Shown: positions 19,254-27,363 of the stretch, in pieces
Position numbering within the stretch: position 1 is the first letter of the stretch
Layout of the letters: the number at the start of each line of letters is the position of its first letter
Assembly: GCA_011772965.1 (NCBI GenBank)
Contig: WVYN01000036.1
Span: 5,286 to 47,361, forward strand
Direction of reading: 5' to 3'
Length of the DNA stretch: 42,076 nucleotides
DNA from: Gammaproteobacteria bacterium
GTDB lineage: Bacteria; Pseudomonadota; Gammaproteobacteria; Eutrophobiales; Eutrophobiaceae
Made by a program: the position numbers and the translations under genes
The notes under the pieces: model-generated
Seen by the model: the letters and a program-made list of their open reading frames with translations, nothing else
Database searches by the model: none
Told to the model about the DNA's origin: nothing

Positions 19254-20072
19254 ATGGGTATTCTGAATTCCAGAAAAGTAATCGTATTGTCCTGCATTGC
19301 ATCCGGATTTCTCGCCGGTTGTGGCTCCTCAGCACCTGTGCGACAAAGCGACGGTCCTCCAGCTGCAGCTGTGGACGTCGCGGCAATTCCTGATGCTGTC
19401 CCACGTGTCGAACCACGGAGCCGGTATGGCAATCCTGATTCCTATGAAGTGTTCGGCAAGCGTTATTATGTAATGAATAACAGTGAGGGATATGTGGAAA
19501 GGGGAATTGCCTCCTGGTATGGAAAGAAATTTCATGGCAGACGCACGTCCAGTGGTGAAGCCTATAACATGTATGCAATGACAGCCGCTCACAAAAGTCT
19601 GCCATTACCAACCTACGTTGAGGTTATAAACCTTGAAAATAACAGAAGTGTCTTAGTGAAGGTCAATGACCGTGGGCCATTCCATGAAAATAGAATTATT
19701 GATTTATCTTACGCTGCGGCAAGCAAGCTGGGTATTATTGGCCGCGGGACCAGTCTCGTGGAGGTTCGGGCGATTAACCCCCGGACTTATGCCGGCAAGC
19801 AAAAACCAACCGCTTATCGCATGGTCGCTAATAAGGCCGTAAGCGAATTTTATATTCAGATTGGAGCTTTCAGCGAACTGGATAACGCAGAATACATGCG
19901 TCGCAAGGTTAATATGAAAGGTGATTTGGTCAATATTAGCCAGGCTTCAGTTAATGGACAAACACTATACCGGGTCAGAATAGGACCAATCAGGGATATC
20001 ATGGTATCTGACAGAATTGTTGATGAACTGCTAGGCAAGGGAATATATGATCACCGGATCGTTATAGACTGA
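19254..20072 (+). CDS. rlpA: RlpA family septal-ring lipoprotein with SPOR domain
   Basis: The 272-residue product has a clear lipobox (SGFLAGC), so it is an outer-membrane lipoprotein. The double-psi beta-barrel carries GIASWYGKKFHGRRTSSGE and VKVNDRGPFHENRIIDLS, the signature of RlpA lytic transglycosylases, which in Pseudomonas cleave denuded glycan strands. The last 75 residues (FYIQIGAFSELDNAE, RVRIGPI) form a SPOR domain that binds such strands at the septum. It follows mltB by one base and is followed by dacA after 31 bases. Confidence 0.95.
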   Translation: MGILNSRKVIVLSCIASGFLAGCGSSAPVRQSDGPPAAAVDVAAIPDAVPRVEPRSRYGNPDSYEVFGKRYYVMNNSEGYVERGIASWYGKKFHGRRTSSGEAYNMYAMTAAHKSLPLPTYVEVINLENNRSVLVKVNDRGPFHENRIIDLSYAAASKLGIIGRGTSLVEVRAINPRTYAGKQKPTAYRMVANKAVSEFYIQIGAFSELDNAEYMRRKVNMKGDLVNISQASVNGQTLYRVRIGPIRDIMVSDRIVDELLGKGIYDHRIVID

Positions 20073-20103
20073 TTTCTTTTATCAAAAATCAAAACAGGTA
20101 ATT

Positions 20104-21246
20104 ATGCGTATAAAAAGTTTGTTTTTAATTGTTTCAGTATTCTTGATTTCAAATTCTGCAGTTTCTGCTGTATCCATTATTCCATCACCGCCGACAGTTG
20201 ATGCAAAAAGCTATCTCTTGATGGACCATGACAGTCAACAACTTTTGGTGTCCCGGGAAATCGATATGAAACTCCCGCCGGCCAGTCTCACCAAGATTAT
20301 GACCGTTTATGTGGCAGCTTATGAGCTTGCACAGGGTAATATTTCACTTGATGACGAGACAGTAATCAGTGAAAAAGCTTGGAAAATGGCAGGTTCAAGA
20401 ATGTTTATCGAGGTCAATGACAAGGTAATGGTAAGGGACCTGCTGCGAGGCATTATTATACAATCGGGCAATGATGCCAGTGTTGCGATAGCTGAGCACG
20501 TTTCCGGTGATGAAGCTATTTTTGCACAGTTAATGAATCAGCACGCAAAGCGTTTGGGAATGAAGAATTCCCATTTTACGAATTCTACCGGACTGCCGCA
20601 TGACAACCATTATACCACTGCGAGGGATGTGGCTATTCTGGCCTCGGCATTAATTCGTGATTTTCCGGAACTTTATGCAATCCATGCTGAAAAGCAATTT
20701 TCCTATAACGATATTAAGCAAAATAACCGCAACCGTCTGCTTTGGCTTGATGAAAGTGTTGACGGCATCAAGACTGGGCATACGGAGGAAGCGGGTTATT
20801 GTCTGGTGACATCTGCCATACGTGAAAACATGCGTATGATCTCGGTTGTCTTCGGTTCTTCAGGTGATAATGCCCGTACTAAAGCTAACCAGTTTCTGCT
20901 GAATTATGGTTTCAGGTTTTTTGAAACTACCAAAATCTACAGCAGGAATGAAAACATTTATACGGCAGATATATGGAAAGGAAAATCAGACAACATACAT
21001 CTCGGGCTTGGCAAGGATCTTTATGTCACTATTCCCAGGGGACAGGCAGATAAACTGGATACAGTATTTGAAGTTCAGGAGTTTATTATTGCCCCTGTTG
21101 AGCAGGGCAGTAATCTGGGACATATGAGCCTGATCCTGGATGACAAGAAGATAGTTGACAAGCCGCTGATTGCCATTCAAACCGTTACGGAGGGAGGTTT
21201 TTTCAAGCGCATCAAGGATGAATTGCACCTCATGATTGTTAGATAA
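20104..21246 (+). CDS. dacA: D-alanyl-D-alanine carboxypeptidase (PBP5/6 type)
   Basis: The 380-residue product has an N-terminal signal peptide (SLFLIVSVFLISNSAVSA) and the three penicilloyl-serine motifs: S61-LT-K64, S121-G-N123 and K223-T-G225. The C-terminal PBP5 beta domain follows, and the final residues form an amphipathic anchor (GGFFKRIKDELHLMIV). The enzyme trims the terminal D-Ala from pentapeptides in the periplasm. It lies in the mreB-rlpA run and is followed 10 bases later by a D-alanine transaminase gene. Confidence 0.96.
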   Translation: MRIKSLFLIVSVFLISNSAVSAVSIIPSPPTVDAKSYLLMDHDSQQLLVSREIDMKLPPASLTKIMTVYVAAYELAQGNISLDDETVISEKAWKMAGSRMFIEVNDKVMVRDLLRGIIIQSGNDASVAIAEHVSGDEAIFAQLMNQHAKRLGMKNSHFTNSTGLPHDNHYTTARDVAILASALIRDFPELYAIHAEKQFSYNDIKQNNRNRLLWLDESVDGIKTGHTEEAGYCLVTSAIRENMRMISVVFGSSGDNARTKANQFLLNYGFRFFETTKIYSRNENIYTADIWKGKSDNIHLGLGKDLYVTIPRGQADKLDTVFEVQEFIIAPVEQGSNLGHMSLILDDKKIVDKPLIAIQTVTEGGFFKRIKDELHLMIVR

Positions 21247-21256
21247 ATAATAATAA

Positions 21257-22099
21257 ATGCAAAATATATTTCTCAATGGTGAATACCTGCCTATCAATCA
21301 GGCCAGGATTTCGGTATTCGACAGGGGCTTCACCTTTGGGGATGGAGTTTATGAAGTGTTTCTGGTTTATCACAGAAAGATTTTCAGGCTGCAGGAACAC
21401 CTGGAAAGACTGAACAACAGTCTTTCGGCGATCTATATGGATAATCCATATTCAGATTCACAATGGCAGGAACTGTTGATCAAGCTAGTAATGGACAGCC
21501 CGGCCGACAACCAATCCCTCTACCTTCAGATCACGCGGGGAGTATCCGAACGCGATCACGCCATTGATATCGCCGAAAAACCTACAGTTTTTGCCATGAG
21601 TAAGCCCCTCCCGGAGCATGATTTCTCGAGTGGAATCAAGGCGATCGTTGCTGATGATATTCGCTGGCAACTGTGTTATATCAAGGCAACCACGCTTCTG
21701 GCCAGTGTTATACTCAGGCACCAGGCATCTCTGGCTGGCGCCAAGGAAGCCATACTGGTCAAGGACGACAGTGTGACCGAAGGTGCTGCAAGCAATGTAT
21801 TTATCGTTATTGACGGTGTGGTAAAAACACCACCCAAGGATGGCAGAATATTACCGGGCATCACCCGGGACCTCGTTGTGGAACTTCTTAATGAATCAGG
21901 TGTGGTTTGTCAGGAATCAAATATTACCCGGGATGAACTCTATGTTGCCGAGGAGATCTGGGTAACCAGTTCCACCTGGGAAATTGTTCCAGTTGTTATG
22001 CTGGATGATACCAGGGTTGGGGACGGCAGGCCGGGTCAATACTGGGAACGAGCGCGTGATATTTACCGGCAATTCAAGGAAGCACAGAGACAGAGCTAA
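21257..22099 (+). CDS. dat: D-amino acid (D-alanine) aminotransferase, class IV
   Basis: This 280-residue PLP enzyme of fold type IV begins with FLNGEYLPINQARISVFDRGFTFGDGVYEV, typical of D-amino acid transaminases. The PLP lysine is K143 in CYIKATTLLASV, and the cofactor-binding region is EGAASNVFIV. The reaction interconverts D-alanine plus 2-oxoglutarate with pyruvate plus D-glutamate. Adjacency to dacA suggests use of released D-Ala or supply of D-amino acids for the wall. Branched-chain transaminase is less likely because of the RGFTFGDGVYEV and ITRG patterns. Confidence 0.88.
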   Translation: MQNIFLNGEYLPINQARISVFDRGFTFGDGVYEVFLVYHRKIFRLQEHLERLNNSLSAIYMDNPYSDSQWQELLIKLVMDSPADNQSLYLQITRGVSERDHAIDIAEKPTVFAMSKPLPEHDFSSGIKAIVADDIRWQLCYIKATTLLASVILRHQASLAGAKEAILVKDDSVTEGAASNVFIVIDGVVKTPPKDGRILPGITRDLVVELLNESGVVCQESNITRDELYVAEEIWVTSSTWEIVPVVMLDDTRVGDGRPGQYWERARDIYRQFKEAQRQS

Positions 22100-22121
22100 G
22101 CTTTAATTCCGGTTCAAGAAC

Positions 22122-22487
22122 ATGGAGATCTATAAGGCATTTATCATAGAGGCAGCTCATCGTTTACCTAACCTGCCAAAAAGTCACAAGTGTAACCGCC
22201 TGCACGGGCACTCATTTCGTATAGAGATCTGGGTACACGGAGATCTGGATGAGTCACTTGGCTGGATAATGGATTTTGCCGACATATCCAGAGTCGCCGA
22301 CCCCGTTATCAAACAGCTCGATCATTATTACCTGAATGATATTCCCGGCCTGGAGAATCCAACCAGTGAGAATCTGGCGGTATGGATCTGGCAAAAGCTG
22401 GAACAACAGCTACCTGGATTAAAATCCGTATCCATTGCGGAGACCTGTAATTCAGGTTGTGTTTACAGGGGACCCGGATCAGCTTGA
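22122..22487 (+). CDS. queD: 6-carboxy-5,6,7,8-tetrahydropterin synthase (QueD)
   Basis: QueD converts dihydroneopterin triphosphate to 6-carboxytetrahydropterin in queuosine synthesis. The 121-residue product has zinc ligands H13, H28 and H30 (AAHRL and LHGHSF), the catalytic Cys24, the LDHYYLND segment and PTSENLAVWIW with its catalytic Glu/His environment. The E-T-C segment near the end is the pterin-binding region. It lies 22 bases after dat and converges with yadH across only five bases. Confidence 0.93.
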   Translation: MEIYKAFIIEAAHRLPNLPKSHKCNRLHGHSFRIEIWVHGDLDESLGWIMDFADISRVADPVIKQLDHYYLNDIPGLENPTSENLAVWIWQKLEQQLPGLKSVSIAETCNSGCVYRGPGSA

Positions 22488-22492
22488 TAGCA

Positions 22493-23269
22493 TCAGGACC
22501 TGATTCCCTTTCCGGTATTCAATAAATACAGGCAAACGGAAAACAATATTATGATAAATAAAATAATAATCAAAAATGCACTCACGATATTGATGTCAGA
22601 AATTCCAATAATCCCGTACCTGAATGCGTTGACTATATAAAGGATCGGATTTAACTTTGATGCGTTTTGCCAGAAATCGGGTAACAGATCAATTGAATAG
22701 AATACGCCGCCAAGGTAAATGAGCGGTGTAAGGATAAAAGTCGGTATAATTGATATGTCATCGAATTTTCTGGCAAATACTGCATTAATAAATCCTCCCA
22801 GAGAAAACAGAATACATGACAGGACGACTACACCAATAGTGATAGCAAAACTATGTATATCCAGTTTTGTAAAAAACAAGGCAACGATTGTCACCACGAT
22901 CCCGACAAGTAGACCTCTGGCAATTCCGCCGACTATATATCCGGCAAGTATGATGATGTTTGGTATCGGGGCAACCAGCATTTCTTCGATATGTCTTTGA
23001 AATTTAGCGCCGAAGAAAGAAGACACCACATTAGCATAACTGTTATTAATGATAGACATCATAATCAGCCCTGGTGCAATGAACTGAACATAAGTAAAAC
23101 CTTGCATCTGACCGATTCTGGTTCCGATCAGGTTGCCGAAAATCAGAAAATACAATGCCATGCTTATGGCTGGCGGGATTATGGTCTGTAACCAGATCCG
23201 CGTGAAACGATCAATTTCTTTTATTACTATTGTGCTGAAAGCAGTCAGATAAAGGTTGGAATGCGACAC
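22493..23269 (-). CDS. yadH: ABC-2 type transporter permease, YadH-like
   Basis: The frame is open far upstream inside the ATPase gene, but the GTG at 23269 gives 258 residues, close to the E. coli YadH length of 256. The product reads RFTRIWLQTIIPPAISMALYF, then FGNLIGTRIG, FIAPGLIMMSIINNSYANV and FSLGGFINAVFARKFDDISI, with six hydrophobic segments. The GTG starts one base after the yadG stop, so coupling is expected. Substrate is unknown; E. coli YadGH is an uncharacterised exporter. Confidence 0.9.
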   Translation of the reverse strand: MSHSNLYLTAFSTIVIKEIDRFTRIWLQTIIPPAISMALYFLIFGNLIGTRIGQMQGFTYVQFIAPGLIMMSIINNSYANVVSSFFGAKFQRHIEEMLVAPIPNIIILAGYIVGGIARGLLVGIVVTIVALFFTKLDIHSFAITIGVVVLSCILFSLGGFINAVFARKFDDISIIPTFILTPLIYLGGVFYSIDLLPDFWQNASKLNPILYIVNAFRYGIIGISDINIVSAFLIIILFIIILFSVCLYLLNTGKGIRS

Positions 23270-23270
23270 T

Positions 23271-24200
23271 TCAGATTGCCTCCCTGTTATTCTTGTCGAG
23301 CAATCTGACAAATAGCTCTTCCAGCCGGTTCGACTTGTTACGCATACTGATAATCCTGATACCCTTTTCAGATAACAGGGTAAACAATTCATTGAGATTT
23401 TGTCCTTTCGAGATAACGGCTTCCAGAACAGTATCATCTTCTGTCTTGTAGAGAGTGAATCCTTCCAGTAATGGTAATGTTTCAATTGCCCTGTCCACAT
23501 CCAGTATAAAGGTTTCAAAATGCATCTTGCTCAAAAGGGACCTGATCGAGCTGTTTTCAATGATTTGGCCACGATCTATGATTGCAACATTCCGGCAGAG
23601 TGATTCAGCTTCTTCAAGATAATGGGTGGTCAAAAGTATTGTCGTCCCTTTTCGGTTAATATCGCGCAGGAACTGCCACATCGAACGTCTTAGCTCGACA
23701 TCAACACCTGCAGTTGGTTCATCTAGTATTAACAATTGTGGTTCATGTATCAGCGCTCTTGCGATCATTAATCTGCGTTTCATACCTCCAGAAAGTGTTC
23801 TGGAGGGATCATTCCTTTTTTCCCACAAGCCAAGCTGGGTCAGATATTTCTTGGCACGTTCACGTGCCTGCTTTCTTTTTATTCCATAATAACCACCCTG
23901 ATTGAGTACTATCTCTAATGGTGATTCGAACTGGGAGAAATTGATTTCCTGAGGGACGATACCAATCATTGATTTTGCCTCGACCATCTTTGTGTCGAGA
24001 TCGAAATCAAAAACAGTAACCTTCCCAGAGGTTTTCCTGACTAGCGTGGTGATAACACCTATGGTGGTCGATTTTCCGGCACCGTTGGGTCCCAGCAGCG
24101 CAAAAAAATCACCCTGCGAAACTTCCAGGTCAATTCCCTTGAGGGCATGGAATCCATTGGCATAGGTTTTTTCCAGATTAGTAATTTGTAATGCTTTCAC
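23271..24200 (-). CDS. yadG: ABC transporter ATP-binding protein, YadG-like
   Basis: The 309-residue product starts at a GTG (24200). It has Walker A GPNGAGKST, Q-loop VPQE, signature LSGGMKRR, Walker B LLILDEPTAGVD and the H-loop TTHYLEEAE. The C-terminal 90 residues match the regulatory extension of the YadG/NodI/CcmA-like subfamily. It forms an export ATPase with yadH directly downstream. The pair reads against queD and separates it from the ybeD-lipBA genes. Confidence 0.92.
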   Translation of the reverse strand: MKALQITNLEKTYANGFHALKGIDLEVSQGDFFALLGPNGAGKSTTIGVITTLVRKTSGKVTVFDFDLDTKMVEAKSMIGIVPQEINFSQFESPLEIVLNQGGYYGIKRKQARERAKKYLTQLGLWEKRNDPSRTLSGGMKRRLMIARALIHEPQLLILDEPTAGVDVELRRSMWQFLRDINRKGTTILLTTHYLEEAESLCRNVAIIDRGQIIENSSIRSLLSKMHFETFILDVDRAIETLPLLEGFTLYKTEDDTVLEAVISKGQNLNELFTLLSEKGIRIISMRNKSNRLEELFVRLLDKNNREAI

Positions 24201-24281
24201 GGTGATTAGTTTAACAGAAATGAAAAAACTACGGTAAAGCGGTTGCGACGCCGACTGATTGGCAGGATGTAGAAATAAAAA

Positions 24282-25250
24282 TCAGCGTTGCCGGATATTT
24301 TTCAATTTTATCTTTTGCTGTGTTCCCTTGGCCTTCAATAACTTTGCGAGAGTACTATCACGTTTTAACAACAGGCGGAAATATTCTTTCGGAATTTTTA
24401 TTAAACTTGATTTTTCATTGGTTCTGGCAAAGGCATTGCGTTTACCCTTGCTGTCGGGCATCAGGGCCTGCTCTCCGAAATAATCGCCTTTCTTCAGTTT
24501 GGCAAGGACAACAGCATTACCATCCGGGTCCAGGGTAAAAATTTCTATCGTACCGGACAGCACGACATACATAGCATCGGCTGGCTGCGCTTCCTTGACC
24601 ACAAAATTACCGGGTGCCACATGTATAACGTCTGTCCACTGATTGATCGAAAGCAGCTCTGCACGGTTCAGGCTCCTGAACAAGGGGATTTTCATAATCA
24701 AATCCCTGACCGGGTTGGCGGGCAGGGGGGTCTGGCTTGGCGGTTTCGTGCTGGTAATCGGTGTTTTTGATTTTGCCGTGGGTTTTGCTGGTTTGGGCGG
24801 CATTTTTGACGGTGGCGGGGTGGCCGGATTGATTGCCGTAATCTCTTCGTCTTCCTCAAGGCTAAAGGTGTCACGTTTGACACTCAGCAGCACATATTTT
24901 TTGTCAATCTTGAATACTTTTGTAGGATAAAGGGTTTTTACACTCGCATTGCGCCGACCGGTACTACCCGGGAGCAGAGAACGTTCGCCAAAAAAATCTC
25001 CTGCGCGTAATGTGGCTATAGCTATTTCCCGATTACTTGATTCGGCCCTAATAAGCACTTCGACCACGCCCTCAAGAATGATGTACATACAGTTACCAAT
25101 CTCGGATTCCCTGATAATGATGTCCTTTGGTTGATATTTTTCCACGCAATTTTCCGGCGCATCGATGATCTTTTGCAAGATATCATCCGGTAAGGATCTG
25201 AATATCGTCGTGTTCTTAAGCAACTCTTTTTTTAGTGCCAACCCATCCAT
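24282..25250 (-). CDS. protein with two cyclic-nucleotide-binding domains and a proline-rich linker
   Basis: The 322-residue product begins at ATG 25250, chosen over a TTG six bases upstream because AGG sits seven bases ahead of it. CNB domain 1 spans about residues 10-130 with IGNCMYIILEGVVEVL and GDFFGERSLLPGSTGRRNASV. A linker of about 40 residues is rich in Pro, Lys and Thr. CNB domain 2 spans about 180-310 with MYVVLSGTIEIF and GDYFGEQALMPDSKGKRNAF. Each keeps the FGE and Arg of the phosphate-binding cassette. There is no HTH, kinase or membrane segment, so an output partner must be elsewhere. Function unknown. Confidence 0.8.
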   Translation of the reverse strand: MDGLALKKELLKNTTIFRSLPDDILQKIIDAPENCVEKYQPKDIIIRESEIGNCMYIILEGVVEVLIRAESSNREIAIATLRAGDFFGERSLLPGSTGRRNASVKTLYPTKVFKIDKKYVLLSVKRDTFSLEEDEEITAINPATPPPSKMPPKPAKPTAKSKTPITSTKPPSQTPLPANPVRDLIMKIPLFRSLNRAELLSINQWTDVIHVAPGNFVVKEAQPADAMYVVLSGTIEIFTLDPDGNAVVLAKLKKGDYFGEQALMPDSKGKRNAFARTNEKSSLIKIPKEYFRLLLKRDSTLAKLLKAKGTQQKIKLKNIRQR

Positions 25251-25443
25251 ACACAAACCTGATTAAAGATGACCTCGGATTTATATACGCCCTGGTCGAT
25301 GCCAGGATTGGTTATAGGTTCTCTCTTGGGGAGCCATTATTATCCCTGTCATGTTGATTTGCAAAAGTGAACTTTAAAAGTGATAGCTGAATCACCCGGG
25401 CAGGATTACCCGCGTGTCCGGTGCTCAGTTTACCGCGCCAGAC

Positions 25444-25830
25444 TCATTCATCCAGCCATAGCTTAGATAGTTTTTCCTGGACCGAGTTCTGCCGCAAGGG
25501 GCTGTTCAAGTTGGAGAAATCGACCCGATCCAGTTCCTGATCCTGATTGTAACAGGAGTATACAAAGTACTTCTCACCGGTCGTCGGTTCAGAGTGCTTG
25601 CAGAGGCACTGGGCGCAGACCCCCTTCATCGTGCATCGCATGAACGAATTGATAGAGCCGATGGCGGAATGTTCTGGCTTTAGATTCGCTCGCAGATGCC
25701 CGTGGCGGGCCTCTTTTACAGCCGCCATCATCCGGTCCGAACCGATAGCGATCAGGTGATCGACATCCTCGATTTTGATGCTGGTTTAACCCAGCTCTCC
25801 TTTGGCGTAGGCCTCGAAAGTAATTAATCT
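25444..25830 (-). pseudogene. 3' remnant of a large iron-sulfur pyridine-nucleotide oxidoreductase-like gene
   Basis: The last 95 codons (25731 down to 25444) encode AIGSINSFMRCTMKGVCAQC...YSCYNQDQELDRVDF and end QEKLSKLWLDE. The cysteine pattern C-x5-C-x2-C-x-C plus a later C resembles the [2Fe-2S] region of dihydroorotate dehydrogenase electron-transfer-type reductases. The same frame continues upstream with SIKIEDVDHLIAIGSDR, then an in-frame TAA (25786-25788), then FEAYAKGELG. The homology-like region ends near an AT-rich stretch at about 25830. The N-terminal catalytic part is missing, so I call it a remnant. Family assignment is from memory of the motif, not a search. Confidence 0.6.
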
Positions 25831-25893
25831 CTATATTTTTATAAATACAAAGAATAAAAAAGCCCCGTCAATGTGCATTATGACACACTGCAC

Positions 25894-25924
25894 AAAAAAC
25901 TGGACAAGCCGGGTTTCAGCCCGG
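25894..25924 (-). terminator. possible intrinsic terminator after the DUF4389 gene
   Basis: Reading on the minus strand directly after the stop of the DUF4389 gene, CCGGG and CCCGG form a 5-bp stem (25909-25913 with 25920-25924) around a six-base loop. A run of six T residues (25894-25899 complement) follows, but nine bases separate it from the stem. This makes it a weak or doubtful terminator. Confidence 0.35.
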
Positions 25925-26272
25925 TCAGGAATCCTTCCGCGTGGTCACATCCAGGGAATCTTCGTCGTCGTCACCATCGTGCCCTGACCTGTTGTTATGA
26001 ACTTCTGTCCCGGGATAGGGGCTGAATGGGAAGGGTCGCATCTCGGACTGGAAGGTGACATAGTTCAGTACCTGCAAGGCATACTCGGAAATACTGTGAC
26101 TGAACGCGGAAAGCTGCTGGTTCAGAGATCCAGTAAAGAGCTTGGTGAGGAACTGAAAAATCACCAGCAACCAGATAAGAATGACCAGGAAATAAAAAAT
26201 GACGCCGAAAATCACGATAAACAATCCCCTGATCCAGGTATCTACATTTTTCAGGTTTTCTTTAACGTCCAT
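25925..26272 (-). CDS. DUF4389 domain-containing membrane protein
   Basis: The 115-residue product has one or two hydrophobic segments (LFIVIFGVIFYFLVILIWLLVIFQFL) followed by LFTGSLNQQLSAFSHSISEYALQVLNYVTFQSEMRPFPF. This is the DUF4389 pattern, with a WIRGLF start and a PFPFSPYP end. The acidic tail (GDDDEDSL) is cytoplasmic or periplasmic by position only. A strong Shine-Dalgarno GGAGGGGAT directly precedes the ATG. No function is established for the family. It diverges from ybeD. Confidence 0.82.
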   Translation of the reverse strand: MDVKENLKNVDTWIRGLFIVIFGVIFYFLVILIWLLVIFQFLTKLFTGSLNQQLSAFSHSISEYALQVLNYVTFQSEMRPFPFSPYPGTEVHNNRSGHDGDDDEDSLDVTTRKDS

Positions 26273-26351
26273 ATCCCCTCCAGTTTGTCAAACGACGTTA
26301 ATGAGGAAAAACACAAAAAAAATTATAACGACTCCCGCAGCAAAAATCTGC

Positions 26352-26381
26352 TTGATCCTGATGCTTATCAATGGCCATACT
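26352..26381 (+). promoter_or_regulatory. weak candidate promoter for ybeD-lipB-lipA
   Basis: TTGATC at 26352 and CATACT at 26376 are spaced by 18 bases and match the -35 and -10 consensus at four of six positions each or better. The position, about 50 bases ahead of ybeD in the divergent intergenic region, fits. No other clear promoter is seen there. Confidence 0.35.
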
Positions 26382-26432
26382 CGCATATGTTACTATTAAA
26401 TGAAGAAATCCATTTCCTGAAAACCTGGACCA

Positions 26433-26696
26433 GTGCAAGACGATTCAGCCCTCGAATTTCCCTGCGAATTTCCCATCAAGGCCATGGGTCGGGCCGCGGA
26501 TAATTTTGACGCCGTCGTGGTGGGGATTATTCGCAAACACACACCGGATTTTTCCGACTCAACTGTCAAGTCACGCCTTAGTAAAAGCGGCAATTACGTT
26601 TCAATCACAGTGACGATCAATGCCCGTAGCCGTGAGCAACTGGATAACATCTATCTGGATTTGACGGCAAACGACCTGGTACTGGTTGCCCTCTAG
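26433..26696 (+). CDS. ybeD: DUF493 family protein YbeD
   Basis: The 87-residue product starts at a GTG (26433) and has the same length as E. coli YbeD. The pattern EFPCEFPIKAMGRAADNFDAVV, then SKSGNYVSITVTINARSREQLDNIY, matches DUF493, a small alpha/beta ACT-like fold. The Shine-Dalgarno (TGGA) is weak and close. It directly precedes lipB as in many Gammaproteobacteria, where a link to lipoate metabolism has been suggested by context only. Confidence 0.88.
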   Translation: MQDDSALEFPCEFPIKAMGRAADNFDAVVVGIIRKHTPDFSDSTVKSRLSKSGNYVSITVTINARSREQLDNIYLDLTANDLVLVAL

Positions 26697-26700
26697 GCAA

Positions 26701-27363
26701 ATGTGGCAAGCGATTATCAGGCATCTGGGCCGTAGGGATTATCGGGAAGTGTACCGTGAGATGCAGGCATTCAACGATACACGCCAACAGGATACCCTCG
26801 ATGAGATCTGGTACCTAGAGCATGACCCTGTTTATACACTCGGTCTGGCCGGCCAAGAAGAACACTTATTGGCCACTGCTGATATTCCCGTTATCAAAAC
26901 TGACCGGGGCGGGCAGGTTACCTACCATGGCCCGGGACAGCTGGTGGTCTATTTAATGATTGATCTCCGACGCAAGGGTACCGGGGTCAAGGAATATGTC
27001 AGGCTTATTGAGCAATCGCTTATTGATTATCTGGAAACGCTCGATGTGTTTGCCAAACGCCTGGTCGGGGCACCCGGTGTCTATGTCAGCGGCAAGAAGA
27101 TCGCTGCCCTGGGTGTCAGGGTCAGGCATGGCAGTGCCTACCATGGGCTGGCGCTGAATGTAGACATGGAACTGTCGCCCTTCAATGGAATCAATCCCTG
27201 TGGTTATGAAGGGATGAAGGTGACCCAATTATCTGATGAAGGTTGTGCAGTGGATGTACAGACAGCCTTCGATGGTTTGTTACCGTTTTTGTCTGCAAAT
27301 CTGGGTTGTGTCATACACCAGCCCGTTACCATGCAAGCACAAACAATAGTCCGCAGTCCTTAA
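26701..27363 (+). CDS. lipB: octanoyl-[acyl carrier protein]-protein N-octanoyltransferase
   Basis: LipB moves the octanoyl group from acyl carrier protein to the lipoyl domains of 2-oxoacid dehydrogenases and GcvH. The ATG at 26701 gives 220 residues; a TTG at 26686 would overlap ybeD. Visible motifs are TDRGGQVTYHGPGQLVVY (substrate site), the catalytic lysine about K133 in VSGKKIAALGVRV, and catalytic C167 in INPCGYEGM. The stop is followed at once by the lipA ATG. Confidence 0.96.
   Translation: MWQAIIRHLGRRDYREVYREMQAFNDTRQQDTLDEIWYLEHDPVYTLGLAGQEEHLLATADIPVIKTDRGGQVTYHGPGQLVVYLMIDLRRKGTGVKEYVRLIEQSLIDYLETLDVFAKRLVGAPGVYVSGKKIAALGVRVRHGSAYHGLALNVDMELSPFNGINPCGYEGMKVTQLSDEGCAVDVQTAFDGLLPFLSANLGCVIHQPVTMQAQTIVRSP

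Noticed and set aside
23270-23518. Extended N-terminus of the ABC permease
   Set aside because: It is the 3' end of yadG in another frame; GTG 23269 gives the YadH-like length.
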